Assembly: GCF_910589175.1 (NCBI RefSeq)
Contig: NZ_CAJURR010000019.1
Location: 1-49,203 of the forward strand
Source of the DNA: an uncultured Lactobacillus sp.
GTDB taxonomy: Bacteria > Bacillota > Bacilli > Lactobacillales > Lactobacillaceae
DNA length: 49,203 bases
Reading direction: 5' to 3'
The notes below the pieces were generated by a model. The model ran no database searches. It was not told the origin of the DNA and saw only the letters and a list, made by a program, of their open reading frames with translations. Below, one piece after another: positions 9,416-17,787 of this stretch (position 1 is the stretch's first letter; the number at the start of each line of letters is the position of its first letter). The position numbers and the translations under genes were made by a program.

Positions 9416-10015
9416 TTATGCTAAAACGCGGTTATAGTAAACCAAAGTTCCATATTCTTGATTAATGTCTAATTCGGCTAGACCACAATTTTGCATTTGA
9501 TCAAAATACTTAATATCGCCATTAGTTAAAAAATGAGCACAAATCATTCGACTTACTACACCATGACAAACTACTAAAACTGTATCATTAGCATGTTCTT
9601 TATATAAATCATCAAAAAATGCAGCAATTCTTTCTCTAAAATCTTCACGCTTTTCTACATCTGAAGCATATTTATAGATATTATCGTTAATTAGTCCTTT
9701 GCTATTAAAAGCATCTGGATGCTTTTTACGATATTCCGAAGAAGATTTTCCATCCCAAGAACCATAATTTAGTTCTTCAATTCGCTTATCAGTTGTTATT
9801 GGAGTTTTATCTCCCACAAAAATTCTTGCAGTTTGTTGAGCTCTCTTTAATGGGCTTGCATACACTGCATCAAATTGACTAGGATCAAAATTCTTAGCAG
9901 CTTTTTCTGCGTAAGCGCGCCCTTCTTTACTTAAATCAGGATCAACACTTGATCCTTGAATCATTCCTTGTTTATTTAATTCAGTAGTTCCATGCCGTAA
10001 AATTACTACTCGCAT
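9416..10015 (-). CDS. histidine phosphatase family protein (copy 2)
   Basis: Cytoplasmic phosphatase of the phosphoglycerate-mutase-like branch, 199 aa. The N-terminal catalytic RHG motif is at residues 7-9 (His8), YASPLKRAQQTARI carries the second phosphate-binding arginine, and VVCHGVVSR the second histidine. It lies 6 nt after a close paralogue (10022-10648). The two share the RHG, the N-x-L-S and the NFGSWDG/NYGSWDG signatures, so they arose by tandem duplication. The substrate is unknown. The short length argues against the glycolytic mutase. Confidence 0.88.
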   Translation of the reverse strand: MRVVILRHGTTELNKQGMIQGSSVDPDLSKEGRAYAEKAAKNFDPSQFDAVYASPLKRAQQTARIFVGDKTPITTDKRIEELNYGSWDGKSSSEYRKKHPDAFNSKGLINDNIYKYASDVEKREDFRERIAAFFDDLYKEHANDTVLVVCHGVVSRMICAHFLTNGDIKYFDQMQNCGLAELDINQEYGTLVYYNRVLA

Positions 10016-10021
10016 AACATA

Positions 10022-10648
10022 TTACCTCTTAATTCCGTAATACAAGGGTTCCGTCCGATTAAAAGTCATTAATCTCGGTCGCTCAATATCATTTTTCTCA
10101 AAATGAAGTTCAGTAAAACTAACGTTTCTTACTGTCATTACATCTTCAATTTTTAGTTTAAACCATCGAGCTATTAAACTCCTAATCACAAATCCGTGAC
10201 AAACAATCATAATTGTCTTGTCATTAGCATCGTGTTGAATCTCAGATAAAAATTCTTCAACTCGATCTGCTACTTGACTAAAAGTTTCACCGTTTTCAGC
10301 GTATTCTGCATATTTACTATTAATAGTTCCTAAATCATCGAAGGCATCAGGATATTTTATCTTAAGCTCTTCGGCATGTTGGCCGTCCCAAGAGCCAAAA
10401 TTCATTTCTCTAAGTCGATCATCAGTAATAATCTCTTTTTGAAAATCAGTTAAAATTTGAGCTGTTCTTTTAGCTCTAATTAATGGGCTTGCATATACTC
10501 GATCAAGTTTACTATTGTCAATTAACTTACTTACTTCTTCTACTTGTTTAACACCTGCTTGGCTTAAGTTAGGGTTACTAGTACCGCCAGAGATCACATC
10601 AGAAGTATTATGTTCACTAACCCCATGTCTTACTAATAACAGATCCAT
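10022..10648 (-). CDS. histidine phosphatase family protein (copy 1)
   Basis: Upstream member of the tandem phosphatase pair, 208 aa. Motifs: RHG at 7-9, YASPLIRAKRTAQI, MNFGSWDGQHAEE and MIVCHGFVIRS. An AAAGGA site 10 nt before ATG 10648 supports the start. The downstream copy follows after 6 nt, so they are co-transcribed. It is divergent from the esterase at 10769. A small-molecule phosphatase role is likely; the substrate cannot be deduced. Confidence 0.88.
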   Translation of the reverse strand: MDLLLVRHGVSEHNTSDVISGGTSNPNLSQAGVKQVEEVSKLIDNSKLDRVYASPLIRAKRTAQILTDFQKEIITDDRLREMNFGSWDGQHAEELKIKYPDAFDDLGTINSKYAEYAENGETFSQVADRVEEFLSEIQHDANDKTIMIVCHGFVIRSLIARWFKLKIEDVMTVRNVSFTELHFEKNDIERPRLMTFNRTEPLYYGIKR

Positions 10649-10768
10649 TTCATCACAATCCTTTATATTTTATCCAAGAAAATATTATACTAAAAATTTA
10701 TTAAGCTACTAAATTATCTCACATGTCAGACTATAATAAAGTTAGACAAAAAGAAAGCAGGCATTAAT

Positions 10769-11518
10769 ATGGCAACAATTACACTTGAGCGCGATGGATT
10801 ACAATTAGTTGGAACTCGGGAAGAACCTTTCGGAGAAATATATGATATGGCAATTATTTTTCATGGTTTTACCGCTAACCGCAATACTTCTTTGCTAAAA
10901 GAAATTGCTAACAGTCTTCGTGATGAAAATATTGCTAGTGTTCGCTTTGACTTTAATGGACATGGTGATTCAGATGGTAAGTTTGAAAATATGACTGTCT
11001 TAAATGAAATTGAAGACGCAAATGCCATTTTAAATTACGTTAAAACAGATCCGCATGTACGTAATATTTATCTAGTTGGTCATTCTCAAGGCGGTGTTGT
11101 TGCTTCAATGTTAGCGGGACTTTATCCTGACCTAATAAAAAAGGTGGTACTGCTAGCACCAGCTGCCACTTTAAAAAGTGATGCTCTTGAAGGTAATACA
11201 CAAGGGGTTACCTATAATCCAGACCATATTCCGGACCGCCTCCCTTTTAAAGATTTAACCCTAGGTGGATTTTACTTACGCATTGCTCAACAATTGCCTA
11301 TTTATGAAGTATCTGCTCAATTCACTAAACCTGTCTGCTTAATCCACGGTACAGATGATACCGTTGTTTCCCCTAATGCCTCAAAGAAATACGATCAAAT
11401 TTATCAAAACAGCACTTTACACTTAATCAAAGGTGCAGATCATTGTTTTAGTGATAACTATCAAAAAAATGTTTCTGACTTAACTACAGAATTTTTACAG
11501 AATAATAATGCTTTTTAA
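10769..11518 (+). CDS. cinnamoyl (feruloyl) esterase, alpha/beta hydrolase
   Basis: Intracellular serine esterase that releases hydroxycinnamic acids such as ferulic and caffeic acid from plant esters. The 249 aa carry the oxyanion motif HGFTANRN (about 32-39), the nucleophile elbow GHSQGG with Ser106, Asp197 in HGTDD and His225 in GADHCF. These are the same positions I recall for the triad of the structurally characterised L. johnsonii enzyme LJ0536, and nearly the whole sequence agrees with my memory of that protein. An inserted lid (about 135-180) is the specificity region. Single gene; TATAAT at 10732-10737 is a likely -10, and the gene ends at a terminator at 11528. Confidence 0.92.
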   Translation: MATITLERDGLQLVGTREEPFGEIYDMAIIFHGFTANRNTSLLKEIANSLRDENIASVRFDFNGHGDSDGKFENMTVLNEIEDANAILNYVKTDPHVRNIYLVGHSQGGVVASMLAGLYPDLIKKVVLLAPAATLKSDALEGNTQGVTYNPDHIPDRLPFKDLTLGGFYLRIAQQLPIYEVSAQFTKPVCLIHGTDDTVVSPNASKKYDQIYQNSTLHLIKGADHCFSDNYQKNVSDLTTEFLQNNNAF

Positions 11519-11527
11519 TTTATATAG

Positions 11528-11559
11528 AAAAAGAGAAATCGTCTGATTTCTCTTTTTTT
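11528..11559. terminator. bidirectional terminator, esterase / yaaA
   Basis: Stem AAAAAGAGAAATC / GATTTCTCTTTTT with a 4-nt loop, A-run on the left and T-run on the right. It serves both converging genes. Confidence 0.82.
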
Positions 11560-12303
11560 CTACAATTTCTTAAATATATAATTTTCCTTTGAGGAATCTG
11601 CTGCTGAAAAAACATAGCCAAAATCAGAAAACTCTTTTAAATCTTCCGGTCTATTAATTCCTTCTTTGGCCGCAAAGCGAACCATCTCTCCTCGCGCCAT
11701 CTTAGCATGTGTAGCACTTTGTCTCCACTTTCCGTTTTTATTTTCTAAAAACTTAATTGTAATCATTTTTTGATTATCCCTTAAATATGGAGAAATCAAA
11801 CGAGAATACTCTAAAGACGCTAAGTTAATAACTGTATCCGTATCGACAAAAAGCTCTTGATACGGAAGATCTTTCCAAAAGTTATAGAGACTGTAGTATT
11901 TAAAGCCTGTCATTTGAGTTTTCAATTCCAAACGATAGGAAATTATCCCATCAAAAGGTCTCAAAATGCCATAAAAGCCTGACAAAATACGCAAATGATC
12001 TTGAAGATAGTCTAATCCTTCTTGGGGTAAAATATCCCCAGCCAAATACTGATACTGGATTCCTGAAAAGGCTAAAAGTGCTGGAGTTAAGTTAGAATCG
12101 AGTTCACTTGTTAAAAGATTATTTTGGTTTGTACGAACAATATTATCATTCGCCTTCCATAGGTCTTGTAACTGGTTAAAACTTCTTGTTTTTAAAAAGT
12201 CTAATAGCTCCTGAGTCTTATCTAAAAAAGCAGGCTCTGATTTAACCAAAAAAGTATCTTGATCAACTCTCATCTTTTTAGCTGGAGCAATAATTATTTT
12301 CAT
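11560..12303 (-). CDS. yaaA: peroxide stress protein YaaA family
   Basis: YaaA/DUF328 protein. In E. coli the family lowers free iron and DNA damage under hydrogen peroxide and has a DNA-binding helix-hairpin-helix-type fold. The 247-aa form starts at ATG 12303, where the conserved MKIIIAPAKKM begins. The frame continues further upstream but inside the preceding gene. Typical family motifs are visible: AFSGIQYQYL, LRILSGFYGILRPFD, NLASLEYSRLI and SATHAKMARGEMVRF. The start lies 4 nt after the stop of the upstream membrane-protein gene and lacks a strong ribosome site, so translational coupling is likely. Confidence 0.88.
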   Translation of the reverse strand: MKIIIAPAKKMRVDQDTFLVKSEPAFLDKTQELLDFLKTRSFNQLQDLWKANDNIVRTNQNNLLTSELDSNLTPALLAFSGIQYQYLAGDILPQEGLDYLQDHLRILSGFYGILRPFDGIISYRLELKTQMTGFKYYSLYNFWKDLPYQELFVDTDTVINLASLEYSRLISPYLRDNQKMITIKFLENKNGKWRQSATHAKMARGEMVRFAAKEGINRPEDLKEFSDFGYVFSAADSSKENYIFKKL

Positions 12304-12307
12304 ATTA

Positions 12308-12667
12308 TTATCTGACATTGGCAACCACGATAAATAAAGCAATCAAGCTAATAACTGCCAAAGCAGCAGAAGCAATTAGCTCTATCTTTCTTTTTTTCTT
12401 ATCCTGCAAGCTAGCGGTAATATATCTAGCACTAGCAGCCACACTAATAAACAAGAACATAATAAATAGCCATAAAAATAGGCCAATAATATTAGGGAGT
12501 GCCCAGTAAATTTGTAAAGAAACTAGCACTGCTAAGACAAGCGTACTGATAATTAAGCCACGGAGAAAATTAACATTTTCATGTTTATGATAATGAAGCA
12601 CAGTTTGGTAACCAAAATAAACAATGAAACCAATGGTAATATATAAAATAATATTAAAAATAATCAT
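12308..12667 (-). CDS. small membrane protein of unknown function, 119 aa
   Basis: I do not recognise the family with certainty. The protein has four predicted membrane helices (about 3-22, 36-54, 58-78, 96-116) with a short basic loop (DKKKRK, about 89-94) before the last. This layout resembles DUF3397-type small membrane proteins of lactobacilli. It sits directly upstream of yaaA and is probably co-transcribed and translationally coupled with it. A GAAGGGAC ribosome site precedes ATG 12667. Confidence 0.7.
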   Translation of the reverse strand: MIIFNIILYITIGFIVYFGYQTVLHYHKHENVNFLRGLIISTLVLAVLVSLQIYWALPNIIGLFLWLFIMFLFISVAASARYITASLQDKKKRKIELIASAALAVISLIALFIVVANVR

Positions 12668-12781
12668 TTTTTGTCCCTTCTATAGTCCTCCCTAATTATA
12701 CGTGAAACCATTTTGCTTTGCTTAAAATTTCTTTTCCACTTATAATCAATCTTGAATATGACATAGAAAGCGAATAGTAAA

Positions 12782-13471
12782 ATGAGTGAAAAAGAAGATT
12801 TAAATATTGGACTTGTATTGCAGTATCAAGTTGCTCCAAAAGGTGTAATTGATGCCGATGCTCTTGTACGTCATGCACGAGACTGCGGCTTTAGAGGCGT
12901 AAGTATCAAAGACGCTAATGATGAACAAATGGCAGACATGCAAGTAGCTTGTCAAAAATATGCAATTAAATTTTGTCAAAAAAGACCTGCAGAAAAATTA
13001 ATTTCTCCTGATGTTCTAGCAAAATTAATCGCTGCTAGATTAGACGATATGAATATCTATTTTGAAGTTGAATTAAACGCAGATGGATCAATTAAAGCCG
13101 AATCAGATCCTGCAATGGAAACTTTGTGTAATTGGATTAGTCGCTTTGGACATGCTTACTACGAAAGTCGGGCTGACCATGAAATAAAGGCAGATGAAGA
13201 CAATGTTCATGTCTTTTATAATGCCATTGCTAAATATCAACGCTATGTTTTTATCCATATTCCACTTGAAGAAAGTATCGAATTAAGGCATGTTCCTCAC
13301 GTTGAAGAGGCAGCTTGGATTGATACTAGAAATGAAGTGGAGTTCGAACAAGATGGAGACCATTTACGTATTAAACTTAACCGCCAAGAAAATGGTGAAG
13401 AATTTTCTGTCTATGGTCTACGTCTACAGCTCCACCGCCCAGAAGATGATTTAGGTAAAACTGAATATTAA
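12782..13471 (+). CDS. unknown protein, possible alpha-L-fucosidase-related fragment
   Basis: A 229-aa soluble protein I cannot place firmly. The N-terminal ~65 residues (IGLVLQYQVAPKG... RHARDCGFRGVSIKDAND) read like one beta-alpha unit of a TIM barrel, such as the GH29 fucosidase step that moves from the body to the substrate. The C-terminal ~60 residues (VPHVEEAAWIDTRNEVEFEQ... LRIKLN) resemble the beta-sandwich end domain of GH29 enzymes. The catalytic middle of such an enzyme (about 200 residues) is absent, so hydrolase activity is unlikely. The frame is clean with good codon use, and it has its own terminator (13476-13518), so it is probably expressed. Start ATG 12782 has only a weak ribosome site. 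Confidence 0.6.
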   Translation: MSEKEDLNIGLVLQYQVAPKGVIDADALVRHARDCGFRGVSIKDANDEQMADMQVACQKYAIKFCQKRPAEKLISPDVLAKLIAARLDDMNIYFEVELNADGSIKAESDPAMETLCNWISRFGHAYYESRADHEIKADEDNVHVFYNAIAKYQRYVFIHIPLEESIELRHVPHVEEAAWIDTRNEVEFEQDGDHLRIKLNRQENGEEFSVYGLRLQLHRPEDDLGKTEY

Positions 13472-13475
13472 AAAC

Positions 13476-13518
13476 AAAGAAGATATCAAAGTAACTTTTA
13501 CTAAGATATCTTCTTTTT
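13476..13518. terminator. terminator, 12782 gene / cellobiose-PTS operon
   Basis: Stem AAAGAAGATATC / GATATCTTCTTT (13476-13487, 13505-13516) with T-run on the right and A-run on the left, between two converging transcripts. Confidence 0.8.
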
Positions 13519-13538
13519 ATCTATTATTTATTATCTTT

Positions 13539-14438
13539 TTAACGATTAATTGAACGTGCCATCCGGGAAATCGTATGATTCATTCCGCGAATTGTCTTAC
13601 TTAATTCAAAAATAGTATCTGTTGGCGGTACTACTCCCCAACCAGCATCTCCAATATGTTGAATATCAACACCACAAATTTTATTTTGTAAGGCAATATC
13701 ATGGACCGTTTGAGCTCCAGAACTTTCTTGACTAGTTCCAATTGTACTCATTACTAGTCCACCATGTTTATGGACAATTTTTACTATCTTAATCAATTCT
13801 TCACTAGTAAAACCTGGAACTGTTCCAACAGCAGGAACCAAAATAACATCTGCACCAGCATCTAAAAACTCTTTAACTGATTCCTCACTCGCTACTGGTT
13901 CATCCACGCCAGCTCCATGCATTTTTCCAGCAATAATTAACCCTGAAAAATTTTTCTTAGCTGTTTTTACAGCTTTAGTAATCATTCTATTAGTTACACC
14001 AGTACCAGGATTTCCAGTAAAGCAAACGAAATTGAATCCTAACTCTTCAGCTGCTCTCATTGATTCAACGCTTGCAGTTCTACCAGAAGAAATTTGCAAT
14101 TTAGTTGATTCCATCTCTGCTTTCTCATCAACTGGCTCCAAGTTTACTCCAATTGGGCGTCCAGTTAATTTTTGAAGTTTTTTAACCGTATTTTCTGGTT
14201 TATCCACCTCTAAACCACTTACTTTAGGATTTAAGGTATCAAATAAATTTAATAAAATTAAGTCTGCTCCAAAAGCGGCCGCAATTTCTGAAGTAGTTAG
14301 ATTATCAATTGCTGGCTCGGTAACCACATTTTCACTTAAAACAGTTCTACCTTCACTAGCCTTGATACTTTGTTTTAATTGAGTACCATCCATTTTCAAA
14401 ATTTCGCTAGCATTTGCACTAATTATTCTCGTAACCAT
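13539..14438 (-). CDS. TIM-barrel protein linked to a PTS (DUF7916-type)
   Basis: A 299-aa cytoplasmic protein that looks like a beta/alpha barrel. Repeated strand ends are visible: GADLILLNLFD, RPIGVNLEP, FNFVCFTGNPGTGV, GLIIAGKMHG, ADVILVPAVGTVPG and GLVMSTIGTSQES. Databases have variously called relatives HAD-like, BtpA-like or PEP-phosphonomutase-like, but no HAD DxDx motif is seen. It starts 3 nt after the stop of the EIIC gene, so the two are co-expressed; similar proteins occur beside cellobiose-type EIIC genes. A role in breaking down or isomerising the imported sugar phosphate is inference only. Confidence 0.72.
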   Translation of the reverse strand: MVTRIISANASEILKMDGTQLKQSIKASEGRTVLSENVVTEPAIDNLTTSEIAAAFGADLILLNLFDTLNPKVSGLEVDKPENTVKKLQKLTGRPIGVNLEPVDEKAEMESTKLQISSGRTASVESMRAAEELGFNFVCFTGNPGTGVTNRMITKAVKTAKKNFSGLIIAGKMHGAGVDEPVASEESVKEFLDAGADVILVPAVGTVPGFTSEELIKIVKIVHKHGGLVMSTIGTSQESSGAQTVHDIALQNKICGVDIQHIGDAGWGVVPPTDTIFELSKTIRGMNHTISRMARSINR

Positions 14439-14441
14439 ATT

Positions 14442-15773
14442 TTAGCCTTTCTTACTCTCTTCAATAATTTGCCGTTTATTTAAAGCACTCATAAACGGTA
14501 AGTAAATCAAAATATCAACAATGATATTAAATAGCTGCAAGATTGAGCCGGCAATACTATTAGTTGCCAAAAATCCTGAAATAAGCGGCGGCATTGTCCA
14601 TGGAATAACCGTTCCGTTACATAGTGGCACCCAGCCCAATTTCATTGCTATATAAGTAGTAATGGCATTAAACATAGGTGCAATAATGAACGGAATAATT
14701 AAACTTAGGTTCAAAACTACTGGCAAACCAAACATAGTAGGCTCATTAATATTAAAAATTCCTGGAACAATAGTTAATGGAGCTAAAATTTCATTTTGTT
14801 TACTTGCACGTTTTTTCCAAACCAAATAACCTACACATAAAACTAATCCTAAAGTAGCACCTGCTCCGCCCATATACACGAAATTATCGATAAATGGCTG
14901 AGTAATAATATTACCACCATGGGCTAAATCTAATTTTCCTGATTGATTCAGCACTCTATTAGCATCTGTTTGCATTAACCAGATTGGAGACATAGCCGTA
15001 TTGACTACGTTCCCTCCATGAATACCGACAAACCAAAATAAACTTACCAAAATAATTGATGCTAAAGTCCCCAGTAAGGTATTACCTAATAATCCTAATG
15101 GCTTGGCTAGAATATTCATGATTACATCATGTAAGTTACCCCAGTGGGCCCATGAAAATAGCCAGTAGATACATCCTGCTAAAAAGATACAAACTGTACC
15201 TGGAATTAAAGCGGAGAAACTTTTTGCGACTGCAGGTGGAACTGTATCAGGCATTTTAATCTGAATATTATGATTAATAAACCATTGAAAAATCCAAGCG
15301 CTGAGTAAACCTAAAAAGATTGCTACAAACAATCCACGGCTTCCAAGATAAACATATGGGAAGCCTTCAGCAGGAGTCTTTCCTCCACTCATAATACTTG
15401 GTGTCACAATAAAGAAAACTGACGCTGAGATAATCCCGGCAGAAACGCCATCAGTTTTATATTGATTCGCATAGCTCCATGCAATTCCAAAAGCTGCAAT
15501 TAATCCCATAATTCCGAAAGATCCATTGCTTACTTTAATCAGAATCTGTGACAAACTCACTCCATGAACAGCAGTTTTAGTTAAAAAGTTGGTCCATGCG
15601 TTGATTGGAAAACCATTAATAACCATAAATAGTGATCCAACAATAATTAATGGCATCGCCATTGCAATTCCGTCACGAATTGCAATTAACGGCTTAAAGG
15701 CACCAATTTTTGCTGCAACAGGCATTATATTTTTGTTTACCCAGGCATTGACTGTATTTGACCTATTACTCAT
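14442..15773 (-). CDS. PTS EIIC component, lactose/cellobiose family
   Basis: Membrane channel subunit of the PTS Lac family, 443 aa with about ten hydrophobic segments. The family motif around GGNIITQPFIDNFVYMGGAG and the FNINEPTMFGLPVVLN signature are both present. EIIA and EIIB partners are not in this window and must come from elsewhere. It is the first gene of a two-gene operon with the TIM-barrel protein. The promoter region at 15822-15861 carries a cre-like and a GntR-type palindrome. Substrate is a beta-glucoside or chito-oligosaccharide type sugar by family; the exact sugar is unknown. Confidence 0.9.
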   Translation of the reverse strand: MSNRSNTVNAWVNKNIMPVAAKIGAFKPLIAIRDGIAMAMPLIIVGSLFMVINGFPINAWTNFLTKTAVHGVSLSQILIKVSNGSFGIMGLIAAFGIAWSYANQYKTDGVSAGIISASVFFIVTPSIMSGGKTPAEGFPYVYLGSRGLFVAIFLGLLSAWIFQWFINHNIQIKMPDTVPPAVAKSFSALIPGTVCIFLAGCIYWLFSWAHWGNLHDVIMNILAKPLGLLGNTLLGTLASIILVSLFWFVGIHGGNVVNTAMSPIWLMQTDANRVLNQSGKLDLAHGGNIITQPFIDNFVYMGGAGATLGLVLCVGYLVWKKRASKQNEILAPLTIVPGIFNINEPTMFGLPVVLNLSLIIPFIIAPMFNAITTYIAMKLGWVPLCNGTVIPWTMPPLISGFLATNSIAGSILQLFNIIVDILIYLPFMSALNKRQIIEESKKG

Positions 15774-15821
15774 TTTTCTAATCCCCCTTTTATTAATAGT
15801 TTTGAACTATTTTTAATAATT

Positions 15822-15831
15822 GGTATATACC
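15822..15831. promoter_or_regulatory. GntR/HutC-type operator candidate
   Basis: Perfect palindrome GGTATATACC, within ATTGGTATATACCTAT, right after the -10 box of the cellobiose-PTS promoter. It resembles operators of GntR/HutC sugar regulators such as TreR, NagR and YvoA (TTGTATATACAA, ATTGGTATAGACC). No GntR-family gene is encoded in this window. Confidence 0.55.
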
Positions 15832-15832
15832 T

Positions 15833-15861
15833 ATGTTAACATAAAGCGCTTTCTTTATCAA
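15833..15861 (-). promoter_or_regulatory. promoter with cre-like spacer, cellobiose-PTS operon
   Basis: Minus strand TTGATA (15856-15861), a 17-nt spacer and TAACAT (15833-15838). The spacer contains AAAGCGCTTT, matching 11 of 14 positions of TGWAARCGYTWWCA, so CcpA binding would sit between -35 and -10. The 14-bp CGCTTTCTTTATCA core also occurs in the bgl promoter region (6985-6998). Confidence 0.6.
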
Positions 15862-15884
15862 AGCATAAGCATTTTCTTCTATAT

Positions 15885-15911
15885 AAAAAGCATCCCTTTC
15901 CGGGATGCTTT
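15885..15911 (-). terminator. terminator of the GDPD gene
   Basis: Tight stem AAAGCATCCC / GGGATGCTTT with a short loop, followed on the minus strand by TTTTTATA, immediately after the GDPD stop. Confidence 0.85.
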
Positions 15912-15919
15912 CCTACTAA

Positions 15920-17698
15920 TTATTTATTATCATCAGGCAATATTAAAATAAAGTTTAACAGCTTATTAGCGTAACTATGATTATCTTCAAAATCTTTAAC
16001 TGTCTCATTTAATTCAGCTAGTTGATCAGTAATAATTCCATTAGCATTGTCATACATCATCTTCATCATCATTTGTGGACTATTGACTGTCCAAGCATAT
16101 ACGGTTTTATTTTGAAGTTGAGCCTGCCATATAAAATCATTATTAAGGGTAGAATATTCCATTGAATACCCATTTGCAACACTTTGGGGATAAGTGAAAT
16201 TATAGGGCTGAATATACAAGATAAATAACTTAGGGTTAATTTGGTGTAGTCCCTCAATAACACGATAATCTAATGATTGAACTTGATATTTACGCTTAAT
16301 AATTAGCTTGCCATATTTTTTATTAAAATTCTGGAGCATTTTTGGAGAATCATTAGGTGTTGTTTTAACTTCGATTAATAATTTTTGCTTTAATTCCTTA
16401 GCAGCTTTTAGGTATTGATCAAAACTGGCAATTTTAGCTTGGTGACCATCTTCATGAAGTGTAATTCGGGTCAACTGCTTTAAAGTTAAATCCTTTGGAG
16501 TTTTATTAATGCCAGCTAATTTCTCCAAGTTTTCGTCATGCATAACTACAAACTGATTATCTTTTGTTTCATGCAAATCTATTTCTACATAATCTGGATG
16601 AAGTTTTGCTGTCTTTTCTAGAGCTGGAATAGTATTTTGAACTCCATTTTTATCACTTACCCCTCTGTGTGAAATAGTAACCGGGCGCTGCATATCTGCT
16701 CCCTTTAAATACAAGGTACTATTGATTCCTGCAGCTAATACAAAAATGATTATTAAGCATGAATCTACTATTTTAACTGTCTTTTTACTTTTTATCTTTT
16801 TCTGATCTTCCCACTTAAAACTATTTAACGGTGCAACAACAATCAAAAGAGAAATAACACTAATCCAAATTGCAATTAACTCACTAATTATCTGAACCAG
16901 TAACAGATTAAAAATAGCAAAACTAAAGCTAAGCTTTTCTGGCAAATGATCTAATCCTAACTGACAGAAGTAAATTATTAAATTGCAGATAATTAAAATT
17001 ACGCTAACACAGATTCCTGCAACTAATAAGCGACTTAAGAGCGTCCACCAATATTTGTGGCTAGTTAACTTCCAGCTTTTTTTCATCGCAGGCCATGTCT
17101 TTTTTCCTTGATAAATCATTAAAGGCAGTGTCAGAATTAATCTAATACCAAAAACAAAAGCCAGCAAATAAAAAATGATCAATCCACTAACCAGCCAAAT
17201 ATTTCTAGTCATAAAATCCAAAATAAATTCTGGAATCTGAACCTTGGCTAATAACGGTGTTCGATAAACCATATCTGCAAAAGGTACAATTAATAAAAAA
17301 TATAAGCTTAGTAATAATACGGAGCCTACTCGAACAGAACGATACGTCTGCCATAATTCTTTTAATAGTAACTTAAATGAAAATTGATTCTGAGAAATTT
17401 CTCTAATTCCCAATAATATTAGGGCAAATACACCATAAATTACTAAAAGCAAGATAACTAATTCAAGAATTAAAAGTAGCGCAACTCCAGTATGCGTGGT
17501 AATAATAGTAACAATATTTTGATATGAAATAAATGGAATCGCGCTAGCTTTCAGAATTCCTGTTGTTACATATCTGAATAATGGAATTATTACCATCTGC
17601 GTAAAAATATCTATTCCGATAAACAAAGCTACATACTCTAGCCAATGTGTTCTAAAATTTTTAGAATACATATTTATTTTTCGAAAAATACTTTTCAA
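15920..17698 (-). CDS. membrane-anchored glycerophosphodiester phosphodiesterase
   Basis: Two-part protein of about 592 aa. Residues about 15-335 are a membrane module with seven or eight hydrophobic helices (GPDPase-membrane type). From about 345 there is a GDPD catalytic domain: HRG in TISHRGVSD, the metal-binding EIDL in DYVEIDLHETKD, MHDE in VVMHDENLEKL, and a C-terminal WTVN. It would cleave glycerophosphodiesters or glycerophosphate polymers near the membrane, releasing glycerol 3-phosphate; a link to lipoteichoic acid turnover is inference. The frame opens at GTG 17713, but TTG 17698 lies 8 nt after GGAGG and is the likelier start. Monocistronic with its own terminator. Confidence 0.85.
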   Translation of the reverse strand: MKSIFRKINMYSKNFRTHWLEYVALFIGIDIFTQMVIIPLFRYVTTGILKASAIPFISYQNIVTIITTHTGVALLLILELVILLLVIYGVFALILLGIREISQNQFSFKLLLKELWQTYRSVRVGSVLLLSLYFLLIVPFADMVYRTPLLAKVQIPEFILDFMTRNIWLVSGLIIFYLLAFVFGIRLILTLPLMIYQGKKTWPAMKKSWKLTSHKYWWTLLSRLLVAGICVSVILIICNLIIYFCQLGLDHLPEKLSFSFAIFNLLLVQIISELIAIWISVISLLIVVAPLNSFKWEDQKKIKSKKTVKIVDSCLIIIFVLAAGINSTLYLKGADMQRPVTISHRGVSDKNGVQNTIPALEKTAKLHPDYVEIDLHETKDNQFVVMHDENLEKLAGINKTPKDLTLKQLTRITLHEDGHQAKIASFDQYLKAAKELKQKLLIEVKTTPNDSPKMLQNFNKKYGKLIIKRKYQVQSLDYRVIEGLHQINPKLFILYIQPYNFTYPQSVANGYSMEYSTLNNDFIWQAQLQNKTVYAWTVNSPQMMMKMMYDNANGIITDQLAELNETVKDFEDNHSYANKLLNFILILPDDNK

Positions 17699-17744
17699 AA
17701 ATTGTTCCTCCACTCACTATTTTCTACCCTTGCAATTTAGTTTA

Positions 17745-17787
17745 CAAAAAATAGGAATCCTCATCTATTCTTAGGATTCCTATTTTG
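17745..17787 (-). terminator. terminator of the serine-hydrolase-like gene
   Basis: Long stem AAAATAGGAATCCT / AGGATTCCTATTTT. The TAG stop of the gene at 17780 lies inside the 5' arm as read on the minus strand. A T-run follows on the minus strand. Confidence 0.8.

Noticed and set aside
12696..12878. 60-codon minus-strand frame over the start of the 12782 gene
   Set aside because: Antisense to a better-supported gene, with no ribosome site or recognisable sequence.
13539..14438. HAD-superfamily hydrolase assignment for the TIM-barrel protein
   Set aside because: No DxDx(T/V) motif near the N-terminus, and the pattern of strands fits a beta/alpha barrel.
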